Part shown: positions 55,578 to 64,000 of the stretch, piece after piece
Layout of the letters: each line of letters starts with the position of its first letter
How positions within the stretch are numbered: the first letter of the stretch is position 1
NCBI RefSeq assembly: GCF_021650705.1
Contig: NZ_CP087138.1
Location: 1,798,001-1,862,000, forward strand
Source of the DNA: Pseudomonas sp. KNUC1026
GTDB lineage: Bacteria > Pseudomonadota > Gammaproteobacteria > Pseudomonadales > Pseudomonadaceae
DNA length: 64,000 nucleotides
Direction: 5' to 3'
Notes under the pieces: model-generated
Database searches by the model: none
What the model was told of the DNA's origin: nothing
Seen by the model: the letters and a program-made list of their open reading frames with translations, nothing else
Position numbers and translations under genes: made by a program

Positions 55578-56922
55578 ATGAGAATCGACCGCCCGCTCTG
55601 GGCCGCCGGCGTACTGCTGGCGCCGCAACAGTTCCAGCAACAGGCGCGGCTGCACCACTGGGCACTGGAGCAGGTGGCGCAGCAGGGCTGTGCCTACCCT
55701 TGGGCGCCCAGCGGGTGCGCTTCGACCGTCAGAGCCTGGCAAGCGGCGTGCTCAAGGCCGAGCACTTGAGCGTGCGAATGCCTGATGGCACGGCCATCGA
55801 CACCGAGCTTGCCGACCTGTTGCCACCGGCATTGGACCTGAGCGTTGTCACCGGGCGCAGTGCGGTGATCGCTCTCGCCCTGCCGCGTGAGCACGCCAAT
55901 GGCTTCAATTGCCAGCTGGACGGCCAGCACTGCGAACGCCCCACGCGTTACCGCCAGGCCTGGAAAGACGTGGTGGATCTGTATGGCGATCACAGCCAGC
56001 CCATGGCCGTGCTCGAACCGCAGTTGAGCCTGCGTGTGGCAGGCGATGAAAATGCCGATTACGTCACCTGTGAAGTGGCGCGGGTGGTGAGGGACGATCA
56101 AGGCCACTGGGCCCTGGACGAGCACTGGATCCCCCATTGCTGCACATTGGTGGTCATCCCGGTGTGATGGAGCAACTGAGCCGATTGCTGGACCAGCTGG
56201 ATGCCAAACGGGCCCGGCTGGCGGGCCTGCGCCATGAAAGCAATGCTCGCATGGCGGACTTCGCTGTGGCCGATGTGTCGCTGTTCTGGCTGCTCAATGC
56301 GCTCAACAGCCACCGGCCATTGTCGCGCCACGCGCTCAAGCACCCCACGCAGGCGCCAGAACAGCTATGGCGACTATTGGCAAGCCTGGCTGCCAGCCTG
56401 ATGACTTTTTCGCTGGATCACGGCCCCGAGCAGATCCCCGATTACCAGCACCGGCAGCTGGGGCAAGTGCTGCCGCCATTGATGAGCACGCTCGGGGAAT
56501 TGCTGGACGTTAGCCTGCCGTCGCGTGTGTTGGCCCTGGAGCTTGAGCAACTCACGGCGCAGCGCTGGCAGGCACGGTTGCAGGACCTTCGCTTGCGTGA
56601 GCCAGGCGCTGCGGACTTCTACCTGTCAGTCAGTGGCGGGTTACCCGCCGCGCAGATGCAGCAGCAATTTCCTTTGCTGTGCAAAGCCTGCGCGCCGGCC
56701 GAGCTTGACCGCCTGCTCAACGCAGCGCTGGAAGGGCTGCCGCTGATGGCATTGCAGCATGCACCTGCTGCCGTACCGCTGCGCCTGGAGAACCTCTACT
56801 TCGCGCTGGACCTGGCTCACGAGAAAGGCCTGGCCATGCTTGCCAGCGGAACCTGCGCCTTCTACGTCCCTGCCACGCTGGGGCCGGTGCAGCTTGAGCT
56901 TTACGCGGTGCTGCGGACATGA
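55578..56922 (+). CDS. tssK: T6SS baseplate protein TssK (two frameshifts)
   Basis: About 448 residues when repaired; it links the baseplate to the membrane complex. Seen: MRIDRPLWAAGVLLAPQQFQ at the start (the usual TssK opening), PDGTAIDTELADLLPPAL, WIPPLLHIGGHPGVMEQLSR and a C-terminal receptor-like domain ending GPVQLELYAVLRT. Breaks: GGG 55700-55702 region (one G short, restoring AYPWGAQRVRFD) and the C5 run near 56130 (one C short, restoring WIPPLLHIG). Both are homopolymers. Its stop overlaps the tssL start (ATGA). Confidence 0.92.
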
Positions 56923-57593
56923 CCGGCGCAACCCTCAAGGCCCATTGCATGGCCGATATCGACCTGTTGCTGCACAGCACCTGGTTGCTGGCCTGCGAAT
57001 TGCGGCATGGCGCTGCGCCTGTCGACGGCGAGCAGTTGCAACGCCGTTGCCGGGAGCAGATAGAGAGTGTGCGCGAGGCGCTTTCGCTAGAGAGCGACGC
57101 CCAGGCGTGGGCCGAACAGGTCTGCCTGGTGCAGTGCGCGGTGCTGGACGAGGCGGTCATGGCCTGTACCAGCGGGACGATTCGCGAACGTTGGCAAGTG
57201 CAGCCGTTGCAGGCGCGTTACCTGGGCCATCACCAGGCCGGGGAGCTGTTGTACGAACGCATGGACCAGGCCCTGCGTGAGCCTGCCACCAATACGGTGC
57301 TGATCACGCTGTTTCACCGTGCGCTGTTGCTGGGATTCGAGGGTCGGCATGCTCAGGGCAGCGCACCCGTGAGCAACGGCTGCAGGCTCTGCAGGAACGC
57401 GCTTTGGCGCTTGAGCCTGCCTTCGACCCTCGGCCCTGCGCCTGCGCGCATTACCTGGCCGGTGCGGCGCATGCTGCGCCACCCCATGCTGCACCTGGCC
57501 TGTGCGGCGCTGCTGGTCGCCGGCGCCTGGCGGCTGGCCGACGCCAGCCTGGATGCCAGCTTGCAAAACCTGTTTCCAGGCGATGCTCCGTGA
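56919..57593 (+). CDS. tssL: T6SS membrane-complex protein TssL (DotU/IcmH), compensated double frameshift
   Basis: A 224-codon open frame. Seen: DIDLLLHSTWLLACELRHGA, QVCLVQCAVLDEAVMA, YERMDQAL and one C-terminal membrane helix (PMLHLACAALLVAGAWRLAD), the TssL topology. Between CCC 57366-57368 (one short) and CCC 57434-57436 (one too many) the frame is displaced. In the displaced frame the DNA reads REQRLQALQERALALEPAF, a far better DotU-like helix than the literal SNGCRLCRNALW. So about 23 residues of the literal translation are probably wrong although the frame stays open. Confidence 0.88.
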   Translation: MTGATLKAHCMADIDLLLHSTWLLACELRHGAAPVDGEQLQRRCREQIESVREALSLESDAQAWAEQVCLVQCAVLDEAVMACTSGTIRERWQVQPLQARYLGHHQAGELLYERMDQALREPATNTVLITLFHRALLLGFEGRHAQGSAPVSNGCRLCRNALWRLSLPSTLGPAPARITWPVRRMLRHPMLHLACAALLVAGAWRLADASLDASLQNLFPGDAP

Positions 57594-59206
57594 CCCGCCG
57601 GCAACCTACGGCCCTCATCTGCTGGGCCGCCGCATGGGCGCTGGCGCTGGTGACCGTGGTGTCGCCAGGCCTCGCACAGCGGTGGTGGGGCTGGGCATTG
57701 ATACTGGCGACGGCAGGGATGGCGTTGGCATTCGAGCACCTCGTCGGCCGTTCACGTTCGCACGGGGTGCTGCCGCCTGACGCTGATTTGCCCGGCCCGG
57801 AGCGGGTGCTGGCACTGGTTTGCGGTGAGCATTTGGAGCGACTGTTCGGCCAGGCTGGCACCGAAGGCGCGGCCTTGCGCCACGGGCAGGAAGGCAGCTA
57901 TCTGGCGGTTGGCCGCAGCGAGCGATTGAGCGAGGTGGTCACAGCGCTACTCGAACGGCAACCCTGGCGCGCCCGGCAATTGCGGGTGCTCTGGGCGGGC
58001 AACCCTAGCCAGATGCTTGAAACGGGCCAGGCTGCCGCACAACTGCACACCCTGCGCCGGCAAATGGCGCGGCTGCAGAGGCAGGGCCTGGCGTTGCCTT
58101 TGCTGATCGCAAGCTACCTGCCAGCCGGTATCGACGGCCTGCCGTGGTTCATCTGGCAGCAGGGCCAGAGCACGCATGAACCTGAGTGTGCCGAGAAAAA
58201 CCCAGCGAACCTGCGGGCGGCCTTGCACGCGCAGATGGCAGCCCGCTGGTGGGCCGACGAGGTGATACCGGCGCTGTATACGCAACCCAGCCGTCACCGA
58301 GCCTGCCAGCCAGCGGCCTGCGCGGTGCTCAGTGTGCCGGTGTCGAGTGCCGAACCGCAGCACTCGTTGTGGGCCGGTTGGATGGCACAGCAAGCCGGGG
58401 TGCTTGCAGCTGTCGCCGAGCAGGCCGGGCCCTCGCTCTTGCCGCTACCCGAGCCGCTGCTGGCCCTGGACCTCGGCACGCGGCCTTGGGCGGCTACAGG
58501 ACGGACCTGGGGCGTGGCGATCTGGTTGGCGTGCGTTGCAACCGTGGCCGCCATTACCGGCGTGGCCTGGCACAACCATGCGCTGAGCCGCCAGGTCAGC
58601 CACAACCTGCATCAGTACCGTACGCAACCTGCGCAGGTGGCCGCGCGGCGCTTGCTCGAGACCGACGACACGCAGTTGGCGCGCTATCAACGCGACGGCG
58701 TACCGCTGAGCCTTGGCCTGGGCCTGTATCGCGGCGCCTGGCTACAGGCCCGGATCGCTCCGTGGCTTGTACCCAGCGCCCCACCTCCCGAACAGCTGCA
58801 GAGCCTGCACCTGCCCAGCCAGGCGCTGTTCTCGACCGGCAGCGCGGTGCTGAGCGATGAGGCTAGCCCGGCCTTGTTCCAGGCGCTGCTGGCCCTGCGC
58901 GAGCACCGTCGAGAGGGTGGGCTGATCGTCGTCAGTGGCCACAGCGACGACCGTGGCCAGGCGTCGGCGAATCAGCATTTGTCCAGGGCACGTGCCGCAG
59001 CGGTGCGTGACTGGTTGCAGCGCACTGGCGGCCTGCCAGCGCATTGCTTTGCCGTCCAGGGGCTTGGCGCAAGCCAGCCTTTGGCAAGCAACGAAGATGA
59101 ACAAGGGCGCGCCGCCAACCGGCGCGTGGACATTCGCCTGGTGCCGGAGGCGGGGGCATGCGCCTCTGCTGATGGGGCACCCGGCATTCATGGGGCCAGG
59201 CCCTGA
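57590..59206 (+). CDS. T6SS-associated OmpA-domain membrane protein
   Basis: About 538 residues from a GTG at 57590 that overlaps the tssL stop (GTGA). Two N-terminal membrane helices (TALICWAAAWALALVTVVSP and WWGWALILATAGMALAF), a long soluble part, a third helix near residue 305-325, and a C-terminal OmpA-like peptidoglycan-binding domain: FSTGSAVLSDEASPALFQAL, VVSGHSDDRGQ, LSRARAAAVRDWL and NRRVDIRL. It probably anchors the TssL complex to the cell wall, a role carried in other systems by a TssL extension or TagL. No frameshift seen. Confidence 0.88.
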   Translation: MTRRQPTALICWAAAWALALVTVVSPGLAQRWWGWALILATAGMALAFEHLVGRSRSHGVLPPDADLPGPERVLALVCGEHLERLFGQAGTEGAALRHGQEGSYLAVGRSERLSEVVTALLERQPWRARQLRVLWAGNPSQMLETGQAAAQLHTLRRQMARLQRQGLALPLLIASYLPAGIDGLPWFIWQQGQSTHEPECAEKNPANLRAALHAQMAARWWADEVIPALYTQPSRHRACQPAACAVLSVPVSSAEPQHSLWAGWMAQQAGVLAAVAEQAGPSLLPLPEPLLALDLGTRPWAATGRTWGVAIWLACVATVAAITGVAWHNHALSRQVSHNLHQYRTQPAQVAARRLLETDDTQLARYQRDGVPLSLGLGLYRGAWLQARIAPWLVPSAPPPEQLQSLHLPSQALFSTGSAVLSDEASPALFQALLALREHRREGGLIVVSGHSDDRGQASANQHLSRARAAAVRDWLQRTGGLPAHCFAVQGLGASQPLASNEDEQGRAANRRVDIRLVPEAGACASADGAPGIHGARP

Positions 59207-59228
59207 CTCAACCTGCAAGGAGTGGAAC

Positions 59229-59720
59229 ATGGCAATTCCGGTTTATCTGTGGCTCAAGGATGACGGTGGCAGCGAAATCAAGGGCGATGTCAGCATCGTC
59301 AAGCGCGAGGGCTCTATCGAAGTGGTGGCGCTGGAGCATGAGGTGGCGATACCCACCGATGACAGCTCCGGGGCCATCGCCGGTACACGCGTTCACAAGC
59401 CGTTCGTGTTCACCAAGCAGATCGACTGTTCCTCTACCTACCTGTTCAAGGCAGTGACCACAGGGCAGACCCTGAAAGAGGCGAAGTTCGTCTTCTTCAA
59501 GATCAACAGCGCCGGCACGGAGGAGGAGTACTACAGCGTGACGCTGGAGAACGTCAAAGTTGCCAGCGTTGCCATGGCCATGCACCACGTCAAAGAGGCG
59601 AACGCGCAGAAAAAGGGCCACGAAGAAGTGGTAGAGCTGCGTTACGAGAAGGCCACGTGGTTCTTCAAGGAAGGCAACCTGCAGCACAGCGACAGCTGGA
59701 ACGAGCGCGCTACCAGCTAA
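59229..59720 (+). CDS. hcp: T6SS inner-tube protein Hcp (TssD)
   Basis: A 163-residue protein. Seen: MAIPVYLWLKDDGGSEIKGD, EVVALEHEV, HKPFVFTKQIDCSSTYLFKA and VTLENVKVASV, the Hcp family pattern. It forms hexameric rings stacked inside the sheath and is secreted. ATG 59229 follows AAGGAGTGGAAC, a very strong ribosome site in keeping with high expression. It ends 131 bp before vgrG. Confidence 0.95.
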   Translation: MAIPVYLWLKDDGGSEIKGDVSIVKREGSIEVVALEHEVAIPTDDSSGAIAGTRVHKPFVFTKQIDCSSTYLFKAVTTGQTLKEAKFVFFKINSAGTEEEYYSVTLENVKVASVAMAMHHVKEANAQKKGHEEVVELRYEKATWFFKEGNLQHSDSWNERATS

Positions 59721-59851
59721 GCGGCTGGACCTCCAAACGTGCGCGCCATCCTGGCGCGCCTTGCTCAAACGAAGGTGTGTTGCCCCGATGTTTACCTCAG
59801 TGCAGCGCTCACGCGCTATTGGCCCCCCGAACCCTCATCAGGGAGCGGCGC

Positions 59852-62350
59852 ATGGCTGACTCACGCTACCGCCTGGACCTGGCCGGCCTGCCCTTGGACG
59901 TACTAAGCCTGGAAGGCCATGAGCACCTGAGCCAGGTGTTCACCTATCGCGTCCGCTGTACCTGTCGCCAGCACGATATCGGCAGGCATCAGGTACTGAC
60001 GCAGCCGGCCACGCTGCGGTTCCTGAGCGCATCGGCCAGGCCGTTGCGCAGCATGCCCGGCGTTATCACCGGCTTTGCGCACCTGCGCACCTCGGTAGAC
60101 GAAACGCTCTACGAATTCACCCTTCAACCTCGGCTGGCACTGCTTGGGCGCGGCCAGGGCAGCCACCTGTACCGCAACCTCTCGGTGCCACAGATCGTGG
60201 AGCAGGTGCTGTGCCAACGCCACGGCTGGCCGGCACCGGCGCTTCAGGCGGGCGATCTGCTGCACGCTTACCCTCCGTTGGAACAGGTGGTTCAGTTCGA
60301 GGAAAGCGACCTGGCGTTCATCGAACGTTTGCTCGCCGAGGCCGGCATCTGGTACCGCCTGGCGATGCATGAAACCCTCGACAGCGAGGTGATGGTGCTC
60401 GGCGACCGTGCCGCACAGCATTACCTGGCCCCAGTGCCCCTGCCGGTGCGCCCGCGTAGCGGCCAGGTTGGCGCAGAGGACGCGGTATGGGATTTGCAGA
60501 GCCAGCATCAGGTCGTTGAACAGAGCGCCAGCGTGCATCACTACGCCTATCAACAGCGCATTGATGAGCAGGACTGCCCGCCATGGCTGCGCGCCGACGA
60601 CACCAACAGCGATTTCGGCAACCTCAGCCCGCAGGGCACTTATGGCGATGCCTGCCATCTCGCAATGGCCTATCAAACCAAAGGCTGCGAGAACCAGGCG
60701 CGGGCGCCGTTCACCGAAAACACGGCCTATCGCGCCGCGCATCAGGGCCATGAACGCTACCTGAATCAGCGCACCCGGCTGCGGGGAACCACCAGCAGCG
60801 TGCTCATCGTGCCAGGGCGCTTGCTGGCAGCAGAATATCCGCCGTCGATGCCCGGGTTGGAACCGGCGCTGCTGGAGCGAGGCCTGCTGGTAACCGACAT
60901 CCACCTTTCCGGTGCCCGCGATCAGGACCTGGCGATTCACTTCGAAGGCATGCCCCACGGCGCCATCGAATTCCGGCCGCCTTTGAAACCCAAGCCGGTC
61001 ATGGCTGGCACGGTGGCAGCTTTCGTCAGCGCGCCGCAGCCCCCGGAGGCCGACCTTGATGAACAGGGCCACTACCGCGTGACATTTCGCGTTCGACCGA
61101 CGTGAGCGTACAGCCGAATCGGCCAGCAAGCCCCTGCGTCTGGCCCGCCCTTACGCAGGCAAACATTACGGCCTGCACCTGCCGCTCAGGCCTGGCACCG
61201 AGGTGGCGATAGCGTTCGAGCACGGCGACCCGGACCGGCCCTACATCGCCCACGCGGTGCATGACCACTGCCTGGCCGATGTCGTCACCCGCGCCAACCA
61301 GACCCGCAACGTGTTGCGCACACCCGCCAACAACAAGCTGCGCATGGAAGACAAGCCGGGCGCGGAGCACATCAAACTGAGCACCGAACACGGTGGCAAG
61401 AGCCAGCTCAACCTGGGGCATATGGTCGGTAGCGACCCCTCGCAGGCGAGGGGCGAGGGCTTCGAGCTGCGCACCGACGCTCGCGGCGCGATACGCGCCG
61501 GGCAAGGCCTGTTCATCAGTGCTGACGCGCAAGCCAAAGCCCAGGGCGCCATGCTGGAAATGGACGCAGCGCTCGAGCAGCTCAGCGTTTCCTTGCAACT
61601 GGTCAAGGACCTGGCACACAGCGTGGCAGTGGCCGGCGCCAGCTGCGCCGACGGGCAGGCCCAGCGCGGCCTGGAAGAGGCGCTGAACATGCTTCAGGGT
61701 GCTGGCTTGATCGCCTCGGCGCCTGCCGGTGTGGCGGTGGTGACCCCCAGCCAGCTGCAACTGTCGGCCGGCGGCAATCTGATCGCCACGGCCGGCGACA
61801 GCGCCGACCTGAGTGTGGTCAAGCGCCTGGCACTCGCAGCCGGGGAACGCGTCAGCGTGTTTGCGCAAAGTGCGGGCATGCAGTTGTTCGCAGGGCAGGG
61901 CGACGTTCAGGTGCACGCCAAGAGCGCAAGCCTTGAGCTGCAGGCACAACAGAACATCGACCTCGCTGCCCATCACGGCGAGATGGTCCTGCACGCCGAG
62001 CAGGGCATCACCCTGGCGTGCCGCGGCGCCTACATCACCCTCAAGGACGGCTGCATCGAAATCGGTGCGCCGGGCAAGGTGGCCGTGCGAAACGACAACG
62101 TCGAGTGGGGTGGCAGCGCGGGCAAAAGCGTAAGCGCGGCGCCGCTGCAACAAAGCGAGACGGTGTTTCATCAGTTGCTCAAAGGGCAATTCCAGATCAT
62201 CGACAGCGCGACCGGCGACCCCAAGCCAGAGGTGCCGTATTGCATCAGCGCTGGCGAGGGCGCTGTGGCTGAAGGCAGCACCGACGCCGAGGGCGCACCG
62301 CCCCGGTGTACACCGACGGGGCGCAACCGATGTCGTTGGCCCCTCAGTGA
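59852..62350 (+). CDS. vgrG: T6SS spike protein VgrG (TssI), evolved, with DUF2345 and transthyretin-like tail (two frameshifts)
   Basis: About 832 residues when repaired. The gp27-like part (1-400: YRLDLAGLPLDVLSLEGHEH, FEESDLAFIERLLAEAGIWY) is followed by gp5-like (GHYRVTFRFDRRE, LPLRPGTEVAIAFEHGDPDR), DUF2345 repeats and a tail LKGQFQIIDSATGDPK to DGAQPMSL resembling transthyretin-like effector-docking domains. One extra G at 61091 and one missing C near 62294 break the frame; repair ends the protein at TGA 62348-62350. The tail and the adjacent PAAR gene suggest cargo is loaded at the tip. Confidence 0.92.
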
Positions 62351-62417
62351 CGCCCGGTTGCCCAGCCGAGCTGCAGACCTTTCACATAGCCCATCGAGCT
62401 TCATAAGGATTCGCGAC

Positions 62418-62684
62418 GTGTCCGACAGCATCATCAGGCAAACCGACAGCTTGTCCTCCGGCGGTCAGGTCCTCGGCGGCAGCACCGGCTTGCGCTTTGG
62501 CGGGCTGCCCGTGGCCCGAGTGGGCGACGCGGTGAGTTGCCCGCTGCCAGGCCACGGCTTGAATGCAATTGCCCAAGGCGACCCAGGCTTGCTCGATCAA
62601 GGCCGCGCAGTGGCGTTGCACGGCCACACCTGCCAATGCGGTTGCACCCTGATCAGTTCCTTGCCTTGGGCAGTGCGACGCTGA
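62418..62684 (+). CDS. PAAR-motif spike tip protein
   Basis: An 88-residue protein with GTG start behind ATAAGGATT. It shows the PAAR layout: GGSTGLRFGGLPVARVGDAV, VSCPLPGH and ALHGHTCQCGCTLISS, with the His/Cys residues that bind the tip zinc. It sharpens the VgrG spike and may carry effectors. Stop and next start overlap (TGATG). Confidence 0.87.
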   Translation: MSDSIIRQTDSLSSGGQVLGGSTGLRFGGLPVARVGDAVSCPLPGHGLNAIAQGDPGLLDQGRAVALHGHTCQCGCTLISSLPWAVRR

Positions 62685-63874
62685 TGCTCGACCCGCAAGC
62701 GCATGTGCCCCCAGAGTTACCGCTACCCGATGCACCGAACGTGTTGCGGCTTGGCGCTACGACGGCCGCCACCGTGCTGGGATCGATCGGGCTGGTGACG
62801 GCATTGTGGCCAGGCGATGGCAGCCTGCCGCTTCAGACTTATTGGATGTCGGTGGCCGTGGTGACTGGAGCAGCGGGCTTGTTGCTGGCGTTACGGCTCT
62901 TGATGCATGAGCGCCAACGCGAGCGAGTACTGATGTGGAACAGTTGCCGCGAGCAATGGCTCGGCGAGCGCCTGCATGCCTGGCGACAGCCGGCAAAAGT
63001 GCTGGCATTGGCTTACACCACCGCAGCCGGTGCCCGCCGCCTTCCCGAAGCCCTGCGCGCGCAAGGGCCGCTGCTGCAGCCGGCCTATGTGGAAGCGTTG
63101 GGGCGCACGCTGGCGTTCAGTGCACTGCGAGGCTACGTCCCCAACGCCTGCTTGCAGGCCTACCGCCAGCGGCTTGCCAAAGAGCTGGCGACGGTGCTGG
63201 GGCGGCTGGCCCCGTCGATGGCTCACCTTGCCGGGCAACCGCTGGCCGTACGAGTCAGGCATGGCCGGCTCCTGCCAGACGCTGAGATAGCCGAGTTGCT
63301 CGCCCCATTGCTTGCACCGTGCACGCAAACCGTCTCGCTGCACTTCGCGCACCATGAGGATGGGTTGCTCTGGCTCGGGCCCTGGCTGGATGCGAGTGCC
63401 CCAGCGCCTTGGCTGCTGTGCATCGACTTCAACCTGTTCCTGATGCCTGCCGCTGGCCAGGCCGAGGCGGTGAGCGCGGTATTGCTGGCGCACCCGAGCG
63501 TGGCGCAGAGCGTTCCCGGGAGGGCCCTGGCAGACCTGCACAGGCCCGCCACCGGTGAGCAGCCTGCCGATTGCCTGGCCCAAGCCTGTGCCGCAAGCCG
63601 GCCGAGCGCATCGGGCCCGGCCGCCGCCTGGCTGGCTCGACTCGAGCGGGCGCCCACTGCTGCGCTGGCCCTGGCCGCCACCGGCATCGCGCCCCCACAG
63701 CAGCAAGCGCTCGATACCCAATTGGGCCACGCCGGTGCTGCCATGGCCGCACTGCTGCTGATCGCCGCTTGCGAACAGGCCAAGGCCTGCGGGCAGGCGC
63801 AGTTACTGCTGTTCACCGACCGGGCGCTGCAAGCCTGTGTGGTGCAACCCTGCCTTGAGGAGGCCTTGGCGTGA
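62684..63874 (+). CDS. Unknown T6SS-linked membrane protein, candidate effector or accessory protein
   Basis: A 396-residue protein, family not recognised. Two N-terminal membrane helices (about 24-45, LGATTAATVLGSIGLVTALW, and 54-75, YWMSVAVVTGAAGLLLALRL) are followed by a large soluble part. No catalytic motif stands out. The start overlaps the PAAR stop (TGATG) and the end overlaps the next start (GTGA), so it is made with the spike. Position after PAAR is where effectors or adaptors usually sit; the two helices also suit pre-toxin membrane segments. A structural accessory role is equally possible. Confidence 0.75.
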   Translation: MLDPQAHVPPELPLPDAPNVLRLGATTAATVLGSIGLVTALWPGDGSLPLQTYWMSVAVVTGAAGLLLALRLLMHERQRERVLMWNSCREQWLGERLHAWRQPAKVLALAYTTAAGARRLPEALRAQGPLLQPAYVEALGRTLAFSALRGYVPNACLQAYRQRLAKELATVLGRLAPSMAHLAGQPLAVRVRHGRLLPDAEIAELLAPLLAPCTQTVSLHFAHHEDGLLWLGPWLDASAPAPWLLCIDFNLFLMPAAGQAEAVSAVLLAHPSVAQSVPGRALADLHRPATGEQPADCLAQACAASRPSASGPAAAWLARLERAPTAALALAATGIAPPQQQALDTQLGHAGAAMAALLLIAACEQAKACGQAQLLLFTDRALQACVVQPCLEEALA

Positions 63875-64000
63875 GCCTGAAAAAAGCGATTTTCTGGTTG
63901 CTGGTAATAGGCGTAAGTGGCGGCGGCATGGCCGTGCTCTGGCTCGACAACCCGCTGACCGCCGATTGGGATGACGCCCAGCGCCAGCGCTGGAGCGTGC
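63871..64000 (+). CDS. Start of an unknown membrane-anchored protein (cut by window end)
   Basis: 43 codons are visible from the GTG at 63871, which overlaps the previous stop (GTGA) and follows TTGAGGAGGCC. One N-terminal membrane helix (KAIFWLLVIGVSGGGMAVLW) leads into a soluble part. It is too short to name. Candidates by position are an immunity protein, a second accessory protein or a core membrane protein. Confidence 0.65.
   Translation, partial: MSLKKAIFWLLVIGVSGGGMAVLWLDNPLTADWDDAQRQRWSV

Noticed and set aside
54035..56167. A single 710-codon TssC-TssK fusion protein
   Set aside because: The join is made by a shifted nonsense stretch; removal of one base gives two normal genes with proper start and stop.

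Overview
The window is high-GC, gene-dense DNA of the kind found in Pseudomonas, most likely the P. putida group. Supporting signs are a complete indole-3-acetate (iac) catabolic cluster in the P. putida style, an ortho-cleavage CatA, REP/REPIN palindromes, a tssBCKL-type T6SS block, many orphan response regulators and frequent ATGA/GTGA gene overlaps. No rRNA, tRNA or CRISPR array was seen.

Layout. 0-3.6 kb: an MDR oxidoreductase, an orphan receiver protein, and a leftward two-gene operon (unknown protein plus tyrosine recombinase) behind a near-perfect LexA box. 3.8-15.5 kb: catA, iacABCDEFG, iacR on the opposite strand, iacHI, an outer-membrane porin and an AraC regulator. Together these turn indole-3-acetate into catechol and cleave it to muconate. 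15.5-22.4 kb: an ornithine-cyclodeaminase-like protein with a MocR regulator, an orphan CyoB-type oxidase subunit I and an MsbA-like ABC exporter. 22.4-31 kb: small unknown proteins and a signalling island (GAF-GAF-GGDEF-EAL, GAF protein, hybrid kinase, receiver protein) with a 147-bp MITE-like palindrome. 31-39.3 kb: a PoxB-like TPP enzyme, a DUF2235 hydrolase, a TonB receptor facing an RstAB-like two-component pair, and TrmK.

39.3-49.7 kb is a leftward cluster of nine genes (amidase, PuuE-like deacetylase, MFS, two SDRs, a small Cys-rich protein, a CobW GTPase, a leaderless solute-binding-like protein, a DHA2 MFS). It is headed by a divergent GntR-type regulator with two winged helices. It looks like a pathway for a cyclic amide or imide type compound, but the substrate is unknown. 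Four of its genes are translationally coupled, which makes this the best candidate for an undescribed system. 49.8-53.3 kb: an O6-alkylguanine methyltransferase and a three-subunit periplasmic FAD dehydrogenase with its cytochrome c. 53.5-64 kb: T6SS genes tssB, tssC, tssK, tssL, an OmpA-like gene, hcp, an evolved vgrG, PAAR and two unknown membrane proteins, the last cut by the window edge.

Caution on quality. At least 20 single-base frameshifts break genes that otherwise look intact and essential to their operons. Most are one base lost or gained in a 3-6 base homopolymer; a few are one extra G or C. I read these mainly as assembly or basecalling errors, not pseudogenes. For each affected gene the full span and the shift position are given.
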